Below, piece after piece: positions 54,863 to 63,194 of a stretch of 64,000 bases of DNA. Source of the DNA: a bacterium (lineage in GTDB: Bacteria; Joyebacterota; Joyebacteria; Joyebacterales; Joyebacteraceae); assembly GCA_029990205.1 (NCBI GenBank), contig JAPEKQ010000002.1, positions 173,717-237,716 on the forward strand, in the 5' to 3' direction. Position numbers and translations under genes: made by a program. The stretch's first letter is position 1. The number at the start of each line of letters is the position of its first letter. Below the pieces are notes generated by a model that had not been told where the DNA came from, did not search any database, and saw nothing but the letters and a program-made list of their open reading frames with translations.

Positions 54863-55600
54863 TCAGTCGTTCTCGGTACGGCCCTTCTCGATGACGGCGC
54901 AGTAGATGGGGCCGCTGTCGGTGAAGTGCGCCACGCGCCAGCCGGTGCCCTTCATGATGCCCTTCATTTCGCTGCGGGACACCAGAAGATAGTCAAACCA
55001 CGGGGTCGCGTAGTTCTTGTATCGCACGCGCAGTCGCACCTGGCCACCCATGCGTCCCCGCGCGCGGTTGCGTCGGTGATACTCAAGATGGTGCTTCGCC
55101 TTCGTGTCGTACGGATCGAGACTCTGGACGATGAGCCGCGCGTCGTCGCTCGTCATCGCGTGGAACCGCCGGAGCATCCACTTCGCCCGAACGGGGTTCT
55201 CGAACAGCCCGAAGTTGTTCCCGTACATCACGATCGTGTCGAACGTCCCGAGCCCCTTCGTGACGGCCGTCGCCTTCATGACCCGCGCCTTCTTCACACC
55301 ACGGGCCTTCGTCACCTTCACGGCGAGCGGCGAGACGTCGATCGCGAGCACGTCGTGTCCCTTTCCCTGGAGATGGAGCGAGACGCGGCCCGCGCCACAG
55401 CCAATGTCCAGCACACGCCCCTTCGCGTAGCAGATCGCCTCACGCTCGCAGTCCATCCAGCTGCGGTAGGGTGCGAAGTAGGCCGCCGGTCCGCCAGACA
55501 GGTCGATGTACCCGTCGTCGCGCTCGACGATCTCGGTCGCGGGAATCCCCTTAAGGTGATCCTCGATCTCGCGCCCGAACGCGTCCCAATCCTTTGTCAT
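54863..55600 (-). CDS. Class I SAM-dependent methyltransferase
   Basis: 245 residues. Motif I is GRVLDIGCGAGRVSLHLQGK, followed by HDVLAIDVSPLAVKVTKARG and TFDTIVMYGNNFGLFENP. The N-terminus has an R-S-W motif region (YRSWMDCEREAICYAKG). Family length is normal. GGAGAATCGAG lies before the ATG. It is 31 bases from the M3 peptidase gene, and the neighbours do not suggest a substrate. Confidence 0.85.
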   Translation of the reverse strand: MTKDWDAFGREIEDHLKGIPATEIVERDDGYIDLSGGPAAYFAPYRSWMDCEREAICYAKGRVLDIGCGAGRVSLHLQGKGHDVLAIDVSPLAVKVTKARGVKKARVMKATAVTKGLGTFDTIVMYGNNFGLFENPVRAKWMLRRFHAMTSDDARLIVQSLDPYDTKAKHHLEYHRRNRARGRMGGQVRLRVRYKNYATPWFDYLLVSRSEMKGIMKGTGWRVAHFTDSGPIYCAVIEKGRTEND

Positions 55601-55631
55601 CTCGATTCTCCAAGACCGGCCAGGCCGGGCG

Positions 55632-57716
55632 CTAGCTCAATCCGTTGTGGCGGAGAAGCGCCGCCGTGCTCGGCTCGCGCCCGCGGAAGTCGCGGTAGGC
55701 GTCCATCGGGTGACGGCCGCCACCGACCGCCAGAATCGTATCCCGGAACTTCCTGCCGAGCGCCTGAACCTTGTCCTCCTTGTCCAGCCCGGCCTCCTCG
55801 AACGCGGCGAACGCGTCAGCGGAGAGAACCTCGGCCCACTTGTAGCTGTAGTACCCGGCGGCGTACGCGGGCGTGAAGATGTGCATGAACCCGCACAGCA
55901 TGCGGTCGTCCTCGAACGGCGGGAGCGACCTCGTCTGTGAAACGACCTCGCGGTGGACGTCGAACGGCGACTGCCCGCCCTTGGGATCGTGCTCGTGGTG
56001 AAGCCGCATGTCGGTCACTCCGAACTCGAGCTGCCGCATCATCATCGAGCCGGCGCGGAACGTCCGGGCCGCGACGATCTTCTCGAAGAGCTCGTCCGGA
56101 AGCGGCTCACCCGTCTCGTAGTGCGCGGTCATCCCGAGCAGCGTCGGACGGTTGTAGCACCAGTTCTCCATGAACTGACTCGCGAGTTCAACCGAGTCCC
56201 ACTCCACGCCTTCCAGTCCGGCGACGTCGGCATGGTCGACCTTCGTCAGCATCGACTGGAGCCCGTGTCCGAACTCGTGGAACAGCGTCTCGACCTCGCG
56301 GAAGCTCATCAGCGACGGCTTGTCCCCCACCGGCGGCGTCCCGTTGCAGGTCAGAAGCACGACCGGGAGCCTCAGTTCGCCGTCCATCCAGCGCCGCGAG
56401 AGGAGATCGTTCATCCACGCGCCGCCGCGCTTCTCGTGCGGGCGCGAGTAGGCGTCGAGGTAGAAGGTCGCGATCGGCTCGCCGCTGTCGTCGCGCACGA
56501 GGAACGAGTGAACGTCCTCGTGCCAGACAGGGGCCTGACCATCGGCGGCCTCGATCTTGATCCCGAAGAGGCGCTCTGAGAGCGAGAAGAGCCCGTCGAG
56601 GACTCTGGGCATCGGGAAGTACGGCCGCAGCTGGTCGTCGGTGTAGTCGAACTTCTGCTCGCGCAGCCGCTCTGACCAGAACGCGGTGTCCCAGTGCGTG
56701 ATCTCGCCGTCGAACCCGTTCGCCGCCGCGAGCTTCCTGATCTCGTCGAGGTCGGCATCGGCGTGCGACTTCGAGGCGGCCGTGAGTTCGTCGAACATCC
56801 GGCGGACGGCCGCAACGTCGGGGGCCATCTTCTCGGTGAGGCTCAGGTCCGCGAACGTGTCGAACCCGAGAAGACCCGCCTTCTCCTTGCGGAGAACCAG
56901 CTCGCGGTCGATCAGGGTTGTGTTGTCCCACTCGCCGGACGACGCCCTGGTGACGTACGCGCGGTACACGGCCTCGCGCTGCGCGCGGTTTCGGCTGTGC
57001 TGGAGGAACGGACCGAAGCTCGGGTAGTCGAGCGTGACGCGCCATGGACCGTTTGCCGGATCCGGGTCGCCCGCGTCGTCCTTGGACTGCGCGTACGACT
57101 GCGCCGCGAGCTGCCGGAGCGAGTCCGGCCACCCATCCGCGTCGGCGGCGTCAGCGATGATCAGCTCGAACGCCTTTGTCGAGTCAAGCACGTGGTTCTG
57201 GAAGTCCGTCGCGAGCTTTGAGAGCTCCTCCTCGATCTTCTGGAAGCGCTCGCGCGCCTCACCGTCCAGCCCGACGCCGGCATGCTCGGCGTCGCGGAGC
57301 CGGATCTCGACGGCACGCTGCTGCGCCTCGTCGAGCGTCGCCCACTCGGGCCCCTCGCGGAGCGCCTTGAGCCCGTCGTAGATCGGACGGCTCTGCTTGA
57401 GCTTGAGCCGGACGCTGACGACCTTCGGCTGCACCTCATCCTGCGCGGCGCGAAGTTCATCGGAGTTCTTCACGCTCATCAGATGCCGCACCGGACCCCA
57501 CGAATACTCCATCGGGATCTCGAGCTCGGAGAGCGGCTCCATGAGCCCCTTCCACGTGGGTTCGAGGCAACACTCAAGGTTCTCGATGCCCTTCTCCATG
57601 GTCTCGACCACGGCGGTCATCGCGGGTACGACATGCTCCGCGCGGATCTCATCGAACGGGATCTTCGTCCCGCCGACTCTCAGGAGCGGGTTCGCTGCGG
57701 TCTTTCCGTCGCTCAT
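55632..57716 (-). CDS. prlC: M3 family metallopeptidase, oligopeptidase A-like
   Basis: 694 residues, cytoplasmic with no signal peptide. The zinc motif HEFGH is residues 480-484, and the third ligand is probably Glu510 in DSVELASQ. The N-terminus KIPFDEIRAEHVVPAMTAVV is typical of PrlC/OpdA, as are WAEVLSADAFAAFEEAG and LAVGGGRHPMDAYRDFRGRE at the C-terminus. It degrades short peptides and signal-peptide remnants. AGAGGACCTGTA precedes the ATG. Its own promoter and leader hairpin are upstream. Confidence 0.95.
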   Translation of the reverse strand: MSDGKTAANPLLRVGGTKIPFDEIRAEHVVPAMTAVVETMEKGIENLECCLEPTWKGLMEPLSELEIPMEYSWGPVRHLMSVKNSDELRAAQDEVQPKVVSVRLKLKQSRPIYDGLKALREGPEWATLDEAQQRAVEIRLRDAEHAGVGLDGEARERFQKIEEELSKLATDFQNHVLDSTKAFELIIADAADADGWPDSLRQLAAQSYAQSKDDAGDPDPANGPWRVTLDYPSFGPFLQHSRNRAQREAVYRAYVTRASSGEWDNTTLIDRELVLRKEKAGLLGFDTFADLSLTEKMAPDVAAVRRMFDELTAASKSHADADLDEIRKLAAANGFDGEITHWDTAFWSERLREQKFDYTDDQLRPYFPMPRVLDGLFSLSERLFGIKIEAADGQAPVWHEDVHSFLVRDDSGEPIATFYLDAYSRPHEKRGGAWMNDLLSRRWMDGELRLPVVLLTCNGTPPVGDKPSLMSFREVETLFHEFGHGLQSMLTKVDHADVAGLEGVEWDSVELASQFMENWCYNRPTLLGMTAHYETGEPLPDELFEKIVAARTFRAGSMMMRQLEFGVTDMRLHHEHDPKGGQSPFDVHREVVSQTRSLPPFEDDRMLCGFMHIFTPAYAAGYYSYKWAEVLSADAFAAFEEAGLDKEDKVQALGRKFRDTILAVGGGRHPMDAYRDFRGREPSTAALLRHNGLS

Positions 57717-57792
57717 TACAGGTCCTCTCGTAGTGGTCTCCCCGGGCCTCTCGGACCGGGCGGTTTCAAGGGGATGTCAGGGGATACAACAG

Positions 57793-57865
57793 GCCTCGAC
57801 CCGCGTCGGCGTCGAGGCGGTATATGGCTTCCTACTATGCTACTACGGCAGACTGGGGGTGACAA
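57793..57865 (-). promoter_or_regulatory. M3 peptidase promoter with leader stem-loop
   Basis: On the minus strand TTGTCA (57865-57860), 17 bases, TAGCAT (57842-57837). The GCCTCGAC/GTCGAGGC stem (57793-57800 with 57811-57818) lies just downstream of the expected start site, in the leader. Confidence 0.5.
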
Positions 57866-57895
57866 CCGGTGAGGAGGGCCTCCGCGGAGGCCGGG

Positions 57896-58594
57896 CTACC
57901 CGGAAACGCGGTCCAGCCAGCGGTGAAGCGGCATCATGGGCTTCCAGCGGTCGAAGCAGTAGTCAACGAACGACGGCTTCGTGAACTCCCTGGGGATCCG
58001 CCCCTCGGTGTAGGCATACATCCCGTTGTGCTTGAGCAGCTCGGCCCTCGGGTGGTCCGGCTCGAACCCGCGCGGGACCCGCTTGTAGTGCGGCTCGCCG
58101 ATGGCACAGCCTGGATTCCCGGCTACCCTCGTGATGGCACGCTTGAGCGCGGGCCCGCCCTTCGGGTCGGCCACCGCGGCACGATAGGCGGCGAGCTGCT
58201 CCGGCGTGAACCGGTACATACCGGCGGCCAGCATCATGGTCGGCGGCTCGATCTGGAAGTAGAACCCGCGGCTCTCCAGCTTCTTCGCGCGTCCGTCCCA
58301 GAGGAAGACGCCGAGATGAGTCTTGTACGGCGCCTTGTCCTTGCTGAATCGCGTGTCGCGGTAGATGCGGAAGATGGAACCCGCACCGTTGGTTCTCGTG
58401 TCCGGAACGATCTCGGGCGCGATCTTCTGGAGCCGCGCGCCCATCGCGACGACGAACTCCCGAGCCGGCTCGATGACGAACTCCTGGTAGTCGGCCTTGT
58501 GAGCATCGAACCACCGCTTGTCGTTGTGCTTGACCAGCTCGCGGTAGAACTCGATCGTCTCCTTCGGGAATCCGTTGAACCCGTTCGTCTCCAT
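57896..58594 (-). CDS. DUF2461 family protein
   Basis: 232 residues matching DUF2461 (TIGR02453): FPKETIEFYRELVKHNDKRW, FDAHKADYQEFV, SIFRIYRDTRFSKDKAPYKT, GFYFQIEPPTMMLAAGMY, FTPEQLAAYRAAV and the late VDYCFDRWKPMMPLHRWL. The family is common but has no assigned activity. The ATG at 58594 has a strong GGGGAGGACGC site, so the protein can be made on its own. The same frame also continues upstream into an alkyltransferase-like domain. Confidence 0.9.
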   Translation of the reverse strand: METNGFNGFPKETIEFYRELVKHNDKRWFDAHKADYQEFVIEPAREFVVAMGARLQKIAPEIVPDTRTNGAGSIFRIYRDTRFSKDKAPYKTHLGVFLWDGRAKKLESRGFYFQIEPPTMMLAAGMYRFTPEQLAAYRAAVADPKGGPALKRAITRVAGNPGCAIGEPHYKRVPRGFEPDHPRAELLKHNGMYAYTEGRIPREFTKPSFVDYCFDRWKPMMPLHRWLDRVSG

Positions 58595-58981
58595 GCGTCC
58601 TCCCCTGCGCTCCGCGCCTCCCGCTCTCCGCGGCGCATGCATGTCACCGACTCGCCCGCCGCCCGGCCCGGTCCAGCCGAACCGTTCGAGATCGATCGTA
58701 CCGCTCGCGCTGAACGCAACACCCTCCGCCTCGAGCATCGCGCGCTGCACCTCAGCGCCCGGCCGCTCACTGATGCGCCCCTGACTGTTGATGACGCGGT
58801 GCCACGGGACGTTGTCCTCGGGACGAACCGACGCCATGGCGTATCCGGCCATCCGCGGCGTGCACCCGCCCGCGATCGCCGCGAGCTGTCCGTATGTGGC
58901 GACCCTGCCCGCGGGGATCATCTTCGCGAGCGCGTGGACGCGGGCATGCGCGCCTGTGCGGTGGGGGCTGCTAGAACTCAA
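57896..58981 (-). CDS. Alkyltransferase-like (ATL) domain reading in frame into DUF2461
   Basis: From about 58981 to 58640 the frame encodes an ATL/Ogt C-terminal-type domain: ALAKMIPAGRVATYGQLAAI, GYAMASVRPEDNVPWHRVIN, GRISERPGAEVQRAMLEAEG and IDLERFGW. The active-site Cys of MGMT (PCHR) is Trp (PWHR), as in ATL proteins, which bind O6-alkylguanine and hand lesions to excision repair. No stop separates it from DUF2461. The linker is Gly/Arg-rich. The start is uncertain: TTG 58981 (overlapping the barrel gene) gives a full domain, while ATG 58921 would cut its first helix. Confidence 0.65.
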   Translation of the reverse strand: MSSSSPHRTGAHARVHALAKMIPAGRVATYGQLAAIAGGCTPRMAGYAMASVRPEDNVPWHRVINSQGRISERPGAEVQRAMLEAEGVAFSASGTIDLERFGWTGPGGGRVGDMHAPRRAGGAERRGGRMETNGFNGFPKETIEFYRELVKHNDKRWFDAHKADYQEFVIEPAREFVVAMGARLQKIAPEIVPDTRTNGAGSIFRIYRDTRFSKDKAPYKTHLGVFLWDGRAKKLESRGFYFQIEPPTMMLAAGMYRFTPEQLAAYRAAVADPKGGPALKRAITRVAGNPGCAIGEPHYKRVPRGFEPDHPRAELLKHNGMYAYTEGRIPREFTKPSFVDYCFDRWKPMMPLHRWLDRVSG

Positions 58982-59723
58982 AGCCGGCGCCGAGGCCGAG
59001 GATCGGAACGTAGCCGAAGTTGCCGTTGATCTGGGTCGCCATCTCCATCCCGACCTCGGGTCTGAGGTAGAACGGTCCGAAGTCGAACGACCAGCCGTTG
59101 ATGAACCCGAAACGGTGGAGCAGCCACGAGTCGTTGAGCTCGTCGAGCGGTCCCTCGACGAAGGCGATCTCGATCGAGTCGAGGCTGTACCGGACGATAC
59201 CGGTGACCGCGACGACGTCGTTGAAGCGGTAGGTCGCGATGAACGGGATCTCCCCGCCGAACGAGTGGACCTCGGCGAAGTACTCTTCGAGCGACCCCTC
59301 GTCGTCGTCATCCGACTCGGTCGTCACGAACGTGATCCCCGGGGCGATGGCCATCGAGAGACGCTCGTCGGGCACATCGAGCGCGCGCTTCACGTAGAAG
59401 CGGCCGCCCATCCCGCCGACCGACGCCCACAGCTTTCCGTTGAGTTCGGTGTTCTCCGTGAGTCCGTAGCCGAGTTTGAACCCCCACGCCTCGCCGCCGG
59501 CCATCTCGGTGGCTATGAATGTCCCGCTGTCGTCGCCCTCGAGGAAGATGAGCGACGTCATCTCCAAGCCCATGTTGTAGTCGCCGCCGAACTTGACGTG
59601 CCCCGGCTCGAGGACCTCGGCGGTCTCCATCACCGACGTGCTCATGACGGCACATCCGGACGAGAGACCGAGGATCGCCACGAGCACGGCCGCGACCAGA
59701 AGCCGCGCGAATCGCTGGTGCAT
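58971..59723 (-). CDS. Predicted outer-membrane beta-barrel or lipoprotein of unknown function
   Basis: 250 residues. A signal peptide (LLVAAVLVAILGLSSGC) ends with a possible but poor lipobox (SSGC). The mature part is a series of amphipathic strands with aromatic girdles (VKFGGDYNMGLEMTSLIF, GEAWGFKLGYGLTENTEL, RFGFINGWSFDFGPFYLRPE) ending in GAGFEF. The terminal Phe is the classic outer-membrane barrel (BAM) signal. An acidic loop (SDDDDEGSLEEY) is probably exposed. GGGAGGTCCT precedes the ATG. No family is recognised. Confidence 0.7.
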   Translation of the reverse strand: MHQRFARLLVAAVLVAILGLSSGCAVMSTSVMETAEVLEPGHVKFGGDYNMGLEMTSLIFLEGDDSGTFIATEMAGGEAWGFKLGYGLTENTELNGKLWASVGGMGGRFYVKRALDVPDERLSMAIAPGITFVTTESDDDDEGSLEEYFAEVHSFGGEIPFIATYRFNDVVAVTGIVRYSLDSIEIAFVEGPLDELNDSWLLHRFGFINGWSFDFGPFYLRPEVGMEMATQINGNFGYVPILGLGAGFEF

Positions 59724-59754
59724 AGGACCTCCCCCGGCTGCCGCCCCCGCGTCG

Positions 59755-61119
59755 CTACTCCGCGAGGTTGTACAGGAAGTGGACGAGCGCCGAGATCCCC
59801 TTCTCCCATGTCGGGAGATGGAGCTTCTCGTTCGGGCCATGGATGTGATCACCCGGCAGCGAGAACCCGGTCAGGAGCGAGTGCGCCCCGAGGATCTCAA
59901 GGATCTGTCCGACCGCGCCGATGCTGCCGCCGCTGGGGTAGTACGCGGGCTCGACACCCCACACGGTGCGGTACGCATCCATGAGCTCCTGCACCCCGGG
60001 CTTGTCGAGCTCCGTGAGCGTCGCAGGGAACCCGCTGAAGTCGAGGATCTCCCACCTGATGGTCGGCGGAGCGACCGCGGCAAGATGCGCCTCGACCTGC
60101 TCGCGCACCTTCGCCGGGTCCTGATACGGCGCCAGACGGATGGTGCAGAGCGCTTCCGCGAAGACCGGGATGGCCGCCTTGGGACTCCCCGCCGTGATCT
60201 GGATGACGTCGAGCGCGGGCCTTGCGCCCTGTCGCTCGAGCGGCGTGAACCCCGGCTCCCCCCAGAGCGCGGGTGAACCCGACTCCTGGAGGAACGCCTC
60301 GTCGTTGAGCGGGAGCTTCTTGAAGGACTCGCGTTCCTCTTCCGGAAGCTCGCGGACGCTGTCATAGAACCCCGGGAACGCCACACGCGCATCCGCGTCG
60401 TGCATTCCGGCGATGAGTTCGCAGAGCGCGTGGATCGGATTGTGAACAACGCCACCGTAGCCGCCCGAGTGGAGATCGTTCGCGGGACCGGTGACGCGGA
60501 GCGTGAACCGGGCCATGCCGCGCAGACCGGTCACGAGCGTCGGCGTGTTCTCGCCGAGCATGCCGGCGTCGGTGTTGAGAACCAGGTTGCACGCGAACTC
60601 GCCGCGATGCGCCTTGAGGCACTCGCCAAGTGACGGCGAGCCGACCTCCTCCTCCCCCTCGAGCATGAACTTGATGCTGACGGGAAGCGGACCGACCGCC
60701 TTCGCGGCCTCGACGGCCGCGATCATCGCCATGATCTGACCCTTGTCGTCCGAGGCGCCGCGCGCGTAGAGATTGTAACCGTGGATAGTCGGACCGAACG
60801 GTTCGGTCTCCCACGCGTCGAGCGGCTCGACCGCCTGCACATCGTAGTGACCGTACAGAAGGACGGTCGGCGCAGAAGGATTCGCCGCGAGCAGCTCGGC
60901 GAACACGACCGGGTGACCGGCCGTCTCGAGGATCTGTGCGCGGTCGGGTCCGAGCCTCTTGAGTCGCGCGAGCAGCCACTCGGCCGCGCGACGAACGTCG
61001 CCGTCGTGTTCGGGGTTATCGGAGATCGACGGGATGGTCAGAAGATCCCGGAGTTCGATGAGAACCTCGTCGCGGTTCTCGCGTGCGTGCTGCAGCGCTG
61101 CGTTCAGATTCTGCGACAT
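59755..61119 (-). CDS. M20 family dipeptidase
   Basis: 454 residues. Zinc ligands and catalytic residues are visible in YGHYDVQAVEP (His, Asp), GASDDKGQ (bridging Asp), EGEEEVGS (catalytic Glu and ligand) and NTDAGMLG. The dimerisation domain has ITAGSPKAAIPVFAEALC. The end has SLPGDHIHGPNEKLHL with the last His. This is the carnosinase-type M20 group, which cleaves dipeptides. The ATG at 61119 follows GGGAGCAACAC. Confidence 0.95.
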   Translation of the reverse strand: MSQNLNAALQHARENRDEVLIELRDLLTIPSISDNPEHDGDVRRAAEWLLARLKRLGPDRAQILETAGHPVVFAELLAANPSAPTVLLYGHYDVQAVEPLDAWETEPFGPTIHGYNLYARGASDDKGQIMAMIAAVEAAKAVGPLPVSIKFMLEGEEEVGSPSLGECLKAHRGEFACNLVLNTDAGMLGENTPTLVTGLRGMARFTLRVTGPANDLHSGGYGGVVHNPIHALCELIAGMHDADARVAFPGFYDSVRELPEEERESFKKLPLNDEAFLQESGSPALWGEPGFTPLERQGARPALDVIQITAGSPKAAIPVFAEALCTIRLAPYQDPAKVREQVEAHLAAVAPPTIRWEILDFSGFPATLTELDKPGVQELMDAYRTVWGVEPAYYPSGGSIGAVGQILEILGAHSLLTGFSLPGDHIHGPNEKLHLPTWEKGISALVHFLYNLAE

Positions 61120-61190
61120 GTGTTGCTCCCGGATTATGCTGTGCCCATCCAGCTTCGCTGGAGACGCGCCGCCCCACGAGAAGCAGTACG

Positions 61191-62351
61191 CTACTCGTCC
61201 TGGAAGACGAGGCGCCCCTCTCCATAGACGGCAACAGGATAACATGTGATGTCGAACGGGTCACCGTTCCAGCAGGTGAACGACGCCCACTTACCACGGG
61301 CCAGCGTGCCGAGCGTGCCGTCGATCCCGAGAATCTCCGCGCTCTTGCGCGTCACGAGCTCGATCGCCTGCTGCTTGTCATACCCGCAGCGCACGAACCA
61401 GCGCGTCTGGAGAAAGAGCGTGCGGGCCGGTGTGACCGGGTGATCCGTCATGAACGTGCACTCGGCTCCCGACTCGATCAGGTGCCGGACGTGCTTCCAC
61501 GACTCGTGCTTGAGCTCGACCTTGTAGGCGAAGCAGTCGATCGGCCCGTACACGACGGGGATCCTCCGCTTCTTGAGCTCGTCGAATACCGCCTGCTCGT
61601 GAACATCGCCAGCGTGTTCGACGGTGATCTTGAGCTTGTACTCGTCGACGATCCGCAGGAGCGCCGCGATGTCGTCGATCTTGTGGACGTGGACCCGGAG
61701 CCGCTCCTTGCCGAGCAGCAGGTCACGGAGCACGGCCTCCTCCGACGTGAAGGTCACCGCGTCCTTCTTCCCCTTCGCTCCCTTGCCGCGCGACTTCTTC
61801 TGCTTGGCGATCTTCTCCTTCACGGCGTCAAGCCGACCTCGGAGGATGGCGAGCGCGCCCATCCGCGTGTTCGGGCGCTTCCCCTTCCACGCCACGGTCG
61901 ACATCGGGTTGTACCCAAACGCCGCCTTGATGCCGGCGCGGGCGACCAACGCCTCGCTGGTGTCGGCGGCGAAGTTGCGGATGACGGCCGAACGCCCGGC
62001 GACGATGTTGCCGCTCCCCGGGAGTACGCACGAGTAGAGCACGCCCTGCTCGACGGCGTCCATGAACGCGGCATCGTCCATCTGGACGGAGTCGAGCGCA
62101 TCGGGCAGGGTCATCATCGAATCGAGATGCTCGTTAGCCTCCGCCTCGGCTCCCGGCTCTCCCTGACGCAGCATGCCGATGTGGCTGTGCGGGTCGATGA
62201 ACGCGGGCGTGATGGTGTGGTACCGGCCGACGACCTTGCCCGTCTTCTTTGTAGAGACGCCCTGGAGCTTCGCCTTGTCGAAGACGAGGTAGGCGTTCTC
62301 GACGACCTTCTTGCCGGTGTAGATGCGCTTCGCGTGGATGCAGTTCGCCAT
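61191..62351 (-). CDS. Amidohydrolase family protein (imidazolonepropionase-like)
   Basis: 386 residues. The metal motif is FIDPHSHIGM (H-x-H), with later ligands in ITVEHAGDVHEQ and the catalytic Asp in TFMTDHPVTPAR. The composite barrel strands are at both ends (AKRIYTGKKVVENAYLVF and GTLARGKWASFTCW). A Lys/Gly-rich insert (KQKKSRGKGAKGKKD) interrupts the centre. It is close to the group of prolidase- or isoaspartyl-like amidohydrolases found beside M20 peptidases. GAAGGAT lies before the ATG. Confidence 0.85.
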   Translation of the reverse strand: MANCIHAKRIYTGKKVVENAYLVFDKAKLQGVSTKKTGKVVGRYHTITPAFIDPHSHIGMLRQGEPGAEAEANEHLDSMMTLPDALDSVQMDDAAFMDAVEQGVLYSCVLPGSGNIVAGRSAVIRNFAADTSEALVARAGIKAAFGYNPMSTVAWKGKRPNTRMGALAILRGRLDAVKEKIAKQKKSRGKGAKGKKDAVTFTSEEAVLRDLLLGKERLRVHVHKIDDIAALLRIVDEYKLKITVEHAGDVHEQAVFDELKKRRIPVVYGPIDCFAYKVELKHESWKHVRHLIESGAECTFMTDHPVTPARTLFLQTRWFVRCGYDKQQAIELVTRKSAEILGIDGTLGTLARGKWASFTCWNGDPFDITCYPVAVYGEGRLVFQDE

Positions 62352-62399
62352 GGTCTATCCTTCCCTGGAGCTTCGTCACACTCTCTGGCTTCACACGTC

Positions 62400-63137
62400 C
62401 TAGAGCTTCGTCACATCCTTGATGTCACCCCTGATACCGATCGTGTGCACCTCGAGCGGCGTGCCCGGCACGGACTCGTCTCGCGCCTGCGCGACCGCCT
62501 TCGTGATACCGCCGCAGCAGGGGACTTCCATCCGCACGACCGTGATCGAACGTGGGGTCGCCTGCCGGAACATATCCTTGAGCTTCTCGAAGTAGTGTCC
62601 GAGGTTATCGAGCTTCGGGCATCCGACGACGAGCGCGCGGTCCCCGAGGTAGCGCTCGTGGAACCCGGCCATCGCGAACGGAACGCAGTCCGCGGCGACG
62701 ACGAGGTCGGCGTCCTTCAGGAACGGTGCGCCGGGCGGAACCAGCATCAGCTGGACGGGCCAGTGCCCGAGCCGCGATGGCGCACCAGCGCCCGCTGACG
62801 CTCCGGCGCTTGACGGCCCGCCGCCCGAGTCGCCACCCGTGGGCCGCAGCTGCCGCGCTGCCGAGCCCGGGCAAGCGTGGACCGGTGGTCCGTCGCGATC
62901 CGCCAGGTGGCGCTTCACGGCCTCCTCGTCGAAATCGGCCGCCTCCCGCTCCTCGATGGTGATGGCGCCCTGCGGACACTCGCCGATGCAATCACCGAGC
63001 CCGTCGCAGTAGCTCTCGCTGACGAGCTTCGCCTTGCCGTCGATGATCCGAATAGCGCCCTCGTGACAGGCGTCGGCGCAGAGACCACACCCGTCGCACT
63101 TCTCCTCATCGATGTGGATGATCTTGCGGACCGCCAT
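62400..63137 (-). CDS. Iron-sulphur (4Fe-4S) protein with two ferredoxin motifs
   Basis: 245 residues. The ferredoxin repeats are CDGCGLCADACHEGAI and the variant CDGLGDCIGECPQGAI. A Gly/Ser/Ala linker (residues about 95-115) leads to a domain with HWPVQLMLVPPGAPF, LVVAADCVPFAMAGFH, VVGCPKLDN and MEVPCCGGI, which has extra conserved cysteines. Similar proteins are annotated only as 4Fe-4S binding and probably shuttle electrons or bind a further cluster. GGAGGGATAC precedes the ATG. Confidence 0.85.
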   Translation of the reverse strand: MAVRKIIHIDEEKCDGCGLCADACHEGAIRIIDGKAKLVSESYCDGLGDCIGECPQGAITIEEREAADFDEEAVKRHLADRDGPPVHACPGSAARQLRPTGGDSGGGPSSAGASAGAGAPSRLGHWPVQLMLVPPGAPFLKDADLVVAADCVPFAMAGFHERYLGDRALVVGCPKLDNLGHYFEKLKDMFRQATPRSITVVRMEVPCCGGITKAVAQARDESVPGTPLEVHTIGIRGDIKDVTKL

Positions 63138-63194
63138 GTATCCCTCCGATGCTGTTCGAATCGCGGGTCGATGGCCGCGATCCCTCGCGTGCTC

